A DNA stretch of 64,000 nucleotides from Plantago major. Taxonomy: Eukaryota > Streptophyta > Magnoliopsida > Lamiales > Plantaginaceae. The stretch is taken from the NCBI GenBank assembly GCA_026545765.1, contig JAIFAC010000130.1, positions 106,107-170,106 of the forward strand, given 5' to 3'. Under the pieces are notes generated by a model, which ran no database searches, had not been told where the DNA came from, and saw only the letters and a list, made by a program, of their open reading frames with translations. The number at the start of each line of letters is the position of its first letter. Position 1 is the first letter of the stretch. The translations under genes and the position numbers were made by a program. This document shows positions 56,755 through 64,000 of this stretch, in pieces.

Positions 56755-57320
56755 TCCTATGGACATCCGAACGGACGATAGTCCGTGTGGTTTGAAAAGA
56801 AATCCACCTTTTGTAAAAAGATTGGGTTTATCATGTGTGCACTAATCGATTCTTCGGAAGTTCCAAAATAAGAGCTACGGGCATTTCATAGTTCCACACC
56901 CGCAAGCCAATTAAGGCCAGACGGACAAGGGTCCGCGTGACGTACATAGTTGATATTTCGAGATAATCCAACTTGGGATGTCCGAACGGACAAGAGTACG
57001 TGTAGTTTTAAGATAAAAGTAGCCATCTTGTTAAATGATTGGGTTCATTTTGTTTTTACTAATCAACTCTTCGGAGCCAAATAAGGACCTCAAATGTGCT
57101 ATTTCATAGCTCCACACCCGTAAACCATTAGTGAAATTGTATGGACTAGGGTCCGCAGGATTTTACATAGTTGATTATTCGGGATAATCCAACTTGGGAT
57201 GTCCGAATGGACAAGAGTCCGTGTAGTTTTAAGATCAAAGCAGCCATATGTAAAAAGATTGGGTTGATACTGTGATTACTAATCAACTCTTCGGAGCCAA
57301 ATAAGGACCTACGGGCCTGA
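56755..57320 (+). repeat. Tandem repeat of about 220 bp, nearly three copies
   Basis: Units start near 56755, 56978 and 57199. Shared blocks: ccgaacggac...gtccgtgt, then gattgggtt, then ctaatc.a.tcttcgga, then agttccacacccg, then gataatccaacttggg. The third copy stops near 57320. Each unit opens with a GTCCGNNCGGAC-like palindrome. Confidence 0.85.
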
Positions 57321-57494
57321 TTCTTTCTTAAGTCTTTGTTTTACTTTGATCGGGCATTTTCTAAATCGCTTGTGGATTCGAGGAGCCACGTGTTGATCAA
57401 CTACTATTCACCTACAACACCGGAGAATCAACTTGAGGTCGCTTTTATTACGCATAAGATCAAGAAAGGTTCCATTCCACTTTCTACTCAAGTA

Positions 57495-57602
57495 GTAAAA
57501 CCTCTATAAATTAATAATGTCGGATCTGAAAGATCTTATTAATTTACCGAGATATTATATAATTGATAAATTAATCATTTATTAATTTAGAGATGTTTTA
57601 AC
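57495..57602. mobile_element. pogo-like (Emigrant-type) MITE
   Basis: Terminal inverted repeats GTAAAACCTCTATAAATTAATAA (57495-57517) and its imperfect complement ending at 57602, with AT-rich interior. The left end matches, from memory, the Emigrant/Lemi1 terminal sequence of Arabidopsis. TA flanks are present on the left. Confidence 0.7.
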
Positions 57603-58163
57603 AAACATGTATATGAACTTCAAAGTTAAGCTAGTTACAATGTACATTGGTTACTTGCCGATGAAAGTAAGTTTTAACAAAGTTATTTTATGATATTATG
57701 AATGTATGCTTACATCATAATTTGATTTAGAAGTTTACATGATGCAAAGCAAATTGACTCAAATAACACAAATGATGCAAATTTCAGAAAGATACTTTGT
57801 GAGCTTGAGCAATTAGTCTCTCGTATGAGCTATCGATATAAAATAAATGTAAATCACTTGCTAGATTTTTTAAGTAAAAACAGAGAATTTAGAAGTTCAA
57901 AGCTTAATAAATTATACATGGTGGTGCTATCTAAAATCAAGATGCGCCCAAGTAAGATCAATAATTTTGGAACCTATATCAAAAATGGCATGCAAGTGCC
58001 ACAACTCTTCATTACTTGTCAGAGTACAAGAGCGACAACTTAGAGCGCAAAAGATGATTTAAAAGTTAATCCAATATAGAACTCAAGAACTATAAAATCA
58101 GTGACATTGTATTCGCTTATTTACTAAATTGTGTTACAATTTTCAAGTGTATAATATATACAT
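57603..58163. other. AT-rich DNA without a recognised gene
   Basis: One 72-codon plus-strand frame (57825-58043) is Lys/Asn-rich and matches nothing I know. It is preceded by an acceptor-like tttcag at 57782-57787. No other structure seen. Confidence 0.4.
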
Positions 58164-58165
58164 AT

Positions 58166-58319
58166 ACTTCCTCCATCCCATGTGTTGTCCACTTTTACCA
58201 CTTTGACCTCCCATTTTGTCTACTTCATTTCTTTGCCATTTTAGGAAAAATTCATACCCTCCTCCCGAGAACTTCTACGTAAGGGTCAGCTCGCAATTTT
58301 ATGTGAAAAGTTAAAGTAA
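58166..58319. mobile_element. Left part of a Stowaway-like MITE
   Basis: cttcctccatcccatgtg next to a TA, resembling the Stowaway terminus CTCCCTCCGTCCC. It runs into the second MITE; no matching right end was found. Confidence 0.5.
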
Positions 58320-58321
58320 TA

Positions 58322-58600
58322 CTCCCTCCTCCTCCCCGTATCAAATTTGTATCTCTCCCATTACGACCGTCTAATTTCCTTTTTTTTGGCAAAGTGTTAT
58401 TACTCAATTTTTCTTTATTTACATAAAATTTCATTAATTAATTTATTTAATTATCTAATTAAATACCCAAATCATATACTTAATATAACAAATGTAAATA
58501 TAAATCAAATAAACCCAAAATTAAGTTTTATGAATATATTTCTCCTTTCTCCTTAATCTTTGCCCAAAATCAAATAGGACATTTGATCGGGACGAGGGAG
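58322..58600. mobile_element. Stowaway-like MITE
   Basis: Left end CTCCCTCCTCCTCCCCGTATCAAAT and right end GATCGGGACGAGGGAG are imperfect inverted repeats, flanked by TA on both sides (58320-58321 and 58601-58602). 279 bp, AT-rich, no coding capacity. It appears inserted in or next to the older MITE at 58166. Confidence 0.78.
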
Positions 58601-58602
58601 TA

Positions 58603-60019
58603 AGATATTAAAAGATGGTAAAAGTTACTTTAGTTCAGGTAATTTGTTTAAATTGAGATGATTATTTGTTTGGTGAGTGGTAGTTTGCTTTTATAGTATG
58701 AGGTTCTATACTTTAATTAATCTTGTATTTTAATGTATTTTAATCGATTTCAAATTCTCATGGCTAAAAGTAGTTGAGATATATTAAATTGGCGAACGAA
58801 GGATATTCCCACTACTTCCAATAAAAGTAATTTAAACAATAAAGCTAACTACTAATGAAGTTGTAAAGAATACTCACATGCTATATGCGCTTATAATATC
58901 TCCTTATCCTTATTTTGTCACAACAAAAGTTTACAACTCAGATAAGTGATGTATAAGATGTTTGTTTTGTGATTATCAATTTCTTTCTAGTTTCATTTAA
59001 GAGTACGACAGGCCTCTTGTATACGAAAGTCAGGGATCAAGAAGGTTAAGGCCAAGTAGATGTTAAGGAGTGAAGTAAAAGATGTTATTTGGAAATCGGA
59101 ATGACTCTTGGTGATTGGTAATCTCAATTTATGAATCTGACCCAGGTCTGGGTTTTAGGACCATAAAAATGAAGGGGATAGCAGTATGAAATAGCAAGTA
59201 GAAAGGAGTAGATACTAGCTCAACTCGGATGACTCCTATATAAGTAGATGAATCCCGGCATAAAAAGACAGCTAAAACTGTTAGAAGTAGAGAGTTCCTC
59301 TCCTCAGCTTAAAGAGGGCAACTGATCTTCCTCCTAAACTTACAGTTCATACAGAACAAAAAAAATCAGACCTATAAGTGCCTCTGCTGCACGAGCACAA
59401 GAACTGCTTGATTTATTTGAAAACTGAATTGATGTCTTGGCTGCTAGAAATTAGTATCCCATCTATTTATCGTAATAGTCGCTCCGCCTGGATGAACATT
59501 GTCATGGCTGCCTTTACCACTGCAGTGTTCCATAGATCCTGGGGAAGATAGAATACTCTTTTGATGTCTCTAACATTGCAGTGGAGTCATAATTCTCAGT
59601 GTGGAAAACTGGAAATCCTTTTCAGTGGAGGTATGAGAATCCCAGAAAAAACTAGTAAAGTAGTGGTCGTTCCACTTAAGTACAGCTCTGTTTGACAGAA
59701 TCACCCTAGACTAGGTCTGCTCTATACATTCCTGCACTAAACCAAATCTCCCTTATTGAACTTACGTTCCGAGTGTTTAGTCCTCAATATACACTTATCC
59801 ATATCCGTCTGTTTATGAAAACGAGAGGAAAGAAATAGTAACAACCATAGCTCACGGTTTTGAATGGAAAACCACTGTTAACAGATCAGAAAACTGTATA
59901 AATAGGTTCTTTTCTCTGCTAAATGGTACCTACAGGCTACACACCTCTATCTAGCTTCACGTCTAACTCGTGAAATAAAAAAGGATAGGACAAGACAAGA
60001 ACTAGAGGAAAGCTATAAT

Positions 60020-60050
<31 letters not shown>

Positions 60051-60640
60051 GGGGGAGAATAAGCTAAATACTATTGGGGTTGTAAGAAAATTGAGTGCCA
60101 AAAGGAAGCACCAGCTTCTCAACTGCCAGATCATGTTACGTTTGTTTGATGTGAGGTTGAGATGTTAGAGCTATGCGATTTGATGTTATGCCAACTTTAT
60201 AGAGCTCTACAGTTAATACTGTATGAGTGCTTGTAAGTTGCAGGTAACATCTAAGTAAGAAAGATAAAATGTAAGCAGTGTATGTAAATCTGTTGTACAT
60301 TATACTTGGCCAGGAAGTATTTGGATCAAAGGCTTACAATTTAAATCAAATCACAGGCAACTCAGAAAATTTAACCTTTACCACATCAATAAGCATTGTA
60401 TACTTGCTGCCTTTATATTGGTTATACAAATTGTATGTATTGGCTATTGATGATTAGTGACATTAGTCGATCCAGGGCTGTCACACAGATTTCAGGGGCT
60501 CTGTGTCACCCTTGAAACAGGCCCTGAATAATAGTATAGCAAAATTTATACTATCTATGTAAGATTAGCACGGACCGAAATGAAAGTATCTCTAACTGAT
60601 AATGTAACTATCACAGCATAACATACTTACTTGATTCTGT
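58603..60640. other. Low-copy DNA without a confirmed gene
   Basis: No ORF above 65 codons with recognisable content. A 26-base T run lies at 60025-60050. If the exons at 60648-60912 belong to a MADS-box gene, its K-domain exons should lie here or farther left; I could not identify them. Confidence 0.5.
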
Positions 60641-60647
60641 AAAACAG

Positions 60648-60912
60648 GAAAAGTCACTGGAAGAAGAGAACAGGCTTATGGAAGAAAAGGTGATCCAGAT
60701 ACTCCTGCACCTGTAGTCTGTTTGTTAAACAACAACACGCCTAACAAATTCATAAAATATAGTACTACTATCGTAACTTATCATCCTTGAACTTACAGAT
60801 TGTTGAAAGAAGAGTCCTCCAAGAACGACGGAGACTTGCAATAGATCTCAATGTTCTTGCTTGCATGAAAACTGGTGAAGGCAAACAGGATCCAATGTTG
60901 GAGGCCAGTTAA
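60648..60912 (+). pseudogene. Two 3' exons resembling a MADS-box gene end
   Basis: Exon 60648-60689 is exactly 42 nt between an AG acceptor (aaaacag) and a GT donor, encoding EKSLEEENRLMEEK. After a 109-bp intron (60690-60798, ending cttacag), exon 60799-60912 continues in frame (IVERRVLQERRRLAIDLNV...) for 37 codons and stops with TAA. A 42-nt exon encoding 'E-K-x-L-x-E-E-N-x-x-L' followed by a short last exon is typical of the K-domain end of MIKC MADS-box genes, which are transcription factors. No MADS domain or upstream K exons are visible. This may be a partial duplicate or the end of a gene with a very long intron; subfamily unassigned. Confidence 0.4.
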
Positions 60913-61503
60913 CTCCGAAGGTACACTCAGATAACAGACTTGAGCAGGTCGTAAAACCTGTCAACAAATCGCTAAGGTCAGCACCCTTTCTTGTGAGAGG
61001 GCCCTAACCCATTAATTAATTATTCACATTGAACTCCATGAAGTATTCAGGATACAGTAAGTAAACCTGCTGTGTGTATAATACCATACCATATGCATTA
61101 ATTGTTAAAAATAAGGTGGCAGCAAGTAGTGAAGTAAACCCTGCTACTACGACACTGGAGTATTATGTACTAAGATAGAAACACAGCATAACACAACAGC
61201 ATAACACATATGGTTGAAAATATTAAACCTATATATGCAAGTCTCAGTACTGTTTGTCATGGAATCTAAAACAAAATAACCCTCCTCCATGCAATAAACT
61301 GAAAACTCAAATCAGGAAAATCTAGTTCTGCTTAATCCAACTTATCCCTTCCCCTTCTATTTATTACTGTACTACTTATAAACATGATGATTCTTACAAG
61401 CAGTTATGTAATAACAACTTCTCGTTGAATTTTCTTGTAACTTACAAGAAAATAGAGCATTGAAATAAGTCATGTAATCTATAAGAGAAAATGGAGACAT
61501 TGG

Positions 61504-61506
<3 letters not shown>
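60913..61506. other. Downstream flank without a gene
   Basis: Non-coding, AT-rich; could be the 3' UTR and flank of the MADS-like exons. No repeat recognised. Confidence 0.4.

Positions 61507-61552
<46 letters not shown>
61507..61552. repeat. (AT)n microsatellite
   Basis: About 46 bp of perfect AT repeat; gives rise to chance Ile/Tyr frames. Confidence 0.95.
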
Positions 61553-61556
<4 letters not shown>

Positions 61557-63120
61557 TATGTATGCTCTGTTATAGAACACAGAGCATAACCATTTAAGGA
61601 GCATAGAGACAGTAAGGATTCTTGATTTAATCTGTTCACAGAATATATATAGACAAGGCCAGAGATTCTTCGTTGAAGGAAAAGCAGATAAAGACTTAGG
61701 TGACCTCTGAGGTACGTAGAAGCAACGATGTTTCCTGCTAACAATTCCACCTGGCAGCATTGAGGAAGAAGGACCAAATTAATTAAGAATTGTTGATTAA
61801 AAGTTGTGAGTTTGTGTTGTTTTCTTATTGTCTGAACAAGTAAACACATAGGATCCTGGTTAACCACTAGATAATGGACACATCTGGGAGACGAAACTGA
61901 CTTAGAATAAGAGGTACAGATTTGGCGCTCTGCTACATCGTCATCTGTCCAAATATCACCATGTCCGAGTGGATTTCTTCTTAGCTACCTATAATGCCAA
62001 TACCAGGAAGCTTATGCTTACATCAACTTTCATTAATTACTGTAATTAAACAACACAAATTATCTTGATTTACAGTCTCTAGATAACTTACTACCTATAT
62101 TATCAATAAAATCAAGATGTTATTAATCAAAACGCCTATCAGTTAATGAAATAAATTTTGTTGTAATATAAAAAAAATAATATCAACGTATAACATGATT
62201 TTTAAAGATTTTACATTTCAAAAAAGTCATTACATTTTACTATTCTACGATTAATCGCTCCGTTTGATCACGCCACTTTAAACGATATTATAAATAATTT
62301 ATTAAAATTATATAATGAAAATTTAATAAATAAATTTTTATTATACGATTTTATTAATCGCTTTAGCGAATAATCACACAACCGAGATCTCGCCACATCT
62401 GAAAGAACGCGATTCGTACTGCAAATCATAAAAGGGTCTTTGAATCGACAAGTTATTTAAATGGGATCGGTGGAAAAATGGATTCTGAGTTCTTGATGTT
62501 CTGATTGGTATTGAGAGAGTACTAATCTGATTAGGACAGAAGGGAAGCCACTTGATTGAGACTGATAAAGAGGCAAAATGAAATTTGGTAAGCAACAAGA
62601 GTCTTATTTCACATCTGGTAAAGAAATTTCGCCACGAACTGGATTTGGAAGTCTTGGACTCTTTTGTTGGGGTGTAAGAATCATACATATGCCTTGGAGT
62701 CTTGGACCATGAGTTTAACTTGATAATTAAATGTTTGTAATTTAGTTGCAGTATAAAGTTTCTAAGCTAGCGTAATTATAGATATAGCTAAGTGCACGCC
62801 CTTAGTGGATACATCTTCGCTTCAAGCTGTGTACAATTTCGATTTTAATATACCAAGCGACTAAACGCCTTTGGTTACAAAATAAGAATAAAATGAAAGC
62901 TCGTGAAAATTCAAACCAATGAATCGGTTCGTGTTTATGCTTCAATCGTGGCCTCTATCTCATCCAGGTTCTTCTATTCATCTTTGATGCTAGGGTACTA
63001 AATTTAAAGAGAATCCTATATATACCAAGTGAGAGTCCATACACAATTTGGAGATGACTTGGTTTCTATTCAAATTCAAAATCCCTGGGTGGGTCTTAAT
63101 GACTCTAAAAATTCATTAAT
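61553..63120. other. Non-coding DNA without a recognised gene
   Basis: A 104-codon minus frame (62374-62688) is Ser/Arg/Phe-rich, has no recognised motif and shows no splice or regulatory support; I do not call it. The rest has no ORF of interest. Confidence 0.4.
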
Positions 63121-63214
63121 CGAAAATACCCTCATTTTTTCTTTTTTTTTTTCTTTCATTTCTTCTTCTCTCTTCCTTCCCCTCTTCCTCTTCCCCTTCC
63201 GATCACATTTCCGA
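63121..63214 (+). promoter_or_regulatory. CT-rich stretch, possibly 5' UTR of a gene to the right
   Basis: Almost pure pyrimidine for about 90 bp (ttctttttttttttctttc, ttcttctctcttccttcccc). Plant 5' leaders often look like this, but no start codon with a supported ORF follows within the window. Confidence 0.3.
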
Positions 63215-63485
63215 TGATATCTCCAGTTCGACCACCACCAATCTTCAATCCGATCAGATATTTGAGTAGCCCGCCATGGTCTGATCTACCTTTCTACCAG
63301 CAGCTTTTTATTCGTCGACTTTTTGAAACGGTCAGTCGAATTGGGCTTTTTCCATGATATCTCCGCCAATCCACCAATCTTAAACTGACAAGATATTTGA
63401 GTAGCTCATGGCCGATCTACCTTTCTACCAGCTTTTGTTTTTCATTTGGTCGACTTTTGAAACGGTTGGTCTAATCGGCTTTTCC
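63215..63485 (+). repeat. Tandem duplication, two copies of about 140 bp
   Basis: Copies start at 63215 and 63356 (gatatctcc...). Shared blocks: ccaccaatctt, gatatttgagtag, gatctacctttctaccagc, tcgact(t)ttttgaaacggt and gggctttt/cggctttt. Confidence 0.85.
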
Positions 63486-64000
63486 TATTGTCTTCTCCGC
63501 ATGGATCTCCTAATTACTCAACACAAATAAGTCATAACATTGTTGTTTCTCGATTTGCATGTTTTATCTCGATTTCTTCAATTTTTTTCATTTTTTCGCT
63601 TCGTTTTGTGTGATTTTAGTGATTTCGTAAGTCTATATTCTGTAATCATGATGTTCGAACCTTAATTGTGCATGTTTGACCTCAGAATTGTTTATGTTTA
63701 GCGTGTTTTCTATATTTTCAGCTTTGTTTTTTAGCTGTTTGCTTGCTGTTTGTGCGGTTTGATTATGTTTAGGTTTTTCATGTAAATATTGTATGTTTAA
63801 TTGTAAATAGATGATGTTTTTGATTTTCATTGTTTATGGTTGTCATTATGAAGTTTTTTTTAAAAATCGCCTATGCTTTTGTGTGAATTATACATGTTTA
63901 TGTGTAAATAGTTGATGTTTGTTATATTACTTATGGTTAGGGATTCCATGTAGTATTGTTTTTAAATTGTCTATTGTTGTCAGAGTGTAATAGTATATTG
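63486..64000 (+). other. T-rich non-coding DNA at the window end
   Basis: T-rich with repeated gtttatg and atgttt words, intron-like in composition. It contains no ORF I can support. Confidence 0.4.

Larger units (their letters stand above)
55633..57475 (+). repeat. LTR of the second Athila-like family (end uncertain)
   Basis: Starts TGATGAGCCTACAC, similar in its first bases to the other Athila-like LTR but different beyond. A TATA box (catatatatagac) lies at 55967-55979. Downstream it has five GGTCGGACC-type motifs (56323-56428) and three copies of a 220-bp unit (56755-57320). The 3' end is not defined by a second copy and is placed before the MITE at 57495. Confidence 0.65.

Noticed and set aside
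56755..57320. Satellite DNA or a CRISPR-like array
   Set aside because: Fewer than three long units within an LTR, without spacers; an ordinary LTR-internal tandem repeat.
60648..60912. Naming the MADS-like exons as FLC or SVP
   Set aside because: Only 51 residues of the variable C-terminal part are visible, which is not enough to choose a subfamily.
62374..62688. A 104-codon minus-strand ORF as a real gene
   Set aside because: No recognised domain and no promoter or splice support; composition fits chance.

Overview
The window is retrotransposon-dominated nuclear DNA from a flowering plant, probably a eudicot. I assign it from Ty1/copia Sirevirus-type and Ty3/gypsy Athila-type polyproteins, tRNA-iMet and tRNA-Asp type primer-binding sites, Stowaway and pogo-like MITEs, GT-AG introns of about 80 bp, and a 42-nt exon like those of MADS-box genes. 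The species cannot be named from the sequence. No tRNA, rRNA, CRISPR or bacterial-type operon was seen. All comparisons between copies were made by eye.

Layout. 1-1639 and 8621-10309 (minus) are two halves of Sirevirus copy D, split by a 7-kb non-autonomous LTR element (1640-8620). At 10310 the plus-strand Sirevirus copy C begins; it carries a 5' LTR, PBS, gag, IN, RT and RNase H, then a third intron-containing ORF, and breaks off near 20965. From 21339 to 46769 the minus strand holds a nest. Copy A (3' LTR and third ORF at 21879-27516, a third-ORF scrap at 38515-38617, RNase H to gag at 43196-46769) is interrupted by Sirevirus B (27517-37262), an Athila-like LTR piece (37263-38440) and an inverted Athila-like element (38618-43195). 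A plus-strand Athila-like element follows (46770-53654: LTR, Asp-type PBS, gag, PR, RT, RNase H, IN). Next come an unexplained island, a Sirevirus LTR fragment, and the 3' end and LTR of a second Athila-like family (54939 to about 57475). From about 57490 the DNA is AT-rich and low-copy, with two MITE families, two exons resembling the end of a MADS-box gene, microsatellites and a tandem duplication.

How the parts work together. The Sirevirus copies share a plan: gag-pol, a spacer with covarying stem-loops, a TATA box about 200 bp before a third ORF, and that ORF with phase-0 introns. Its N-terminal region resembles the envelope-like ORF found 3' of pol in the Athila-like element. The Athila-like family carries arrays of 16-19 bp palindromes in the transcribed part of its LTR and in the leader of its envelope-like ORF. 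These two structural systems are the most interesting content here.

Caution. Most pol frames are broken. When copies are aligned, many differences sit at CTG/CAG triplets that have become CG-containing strings. This looks like base-calling or polishing error at methylated CHG sites rather than biological decay, so frameshift counts and ages from this assembly should not be trusted.
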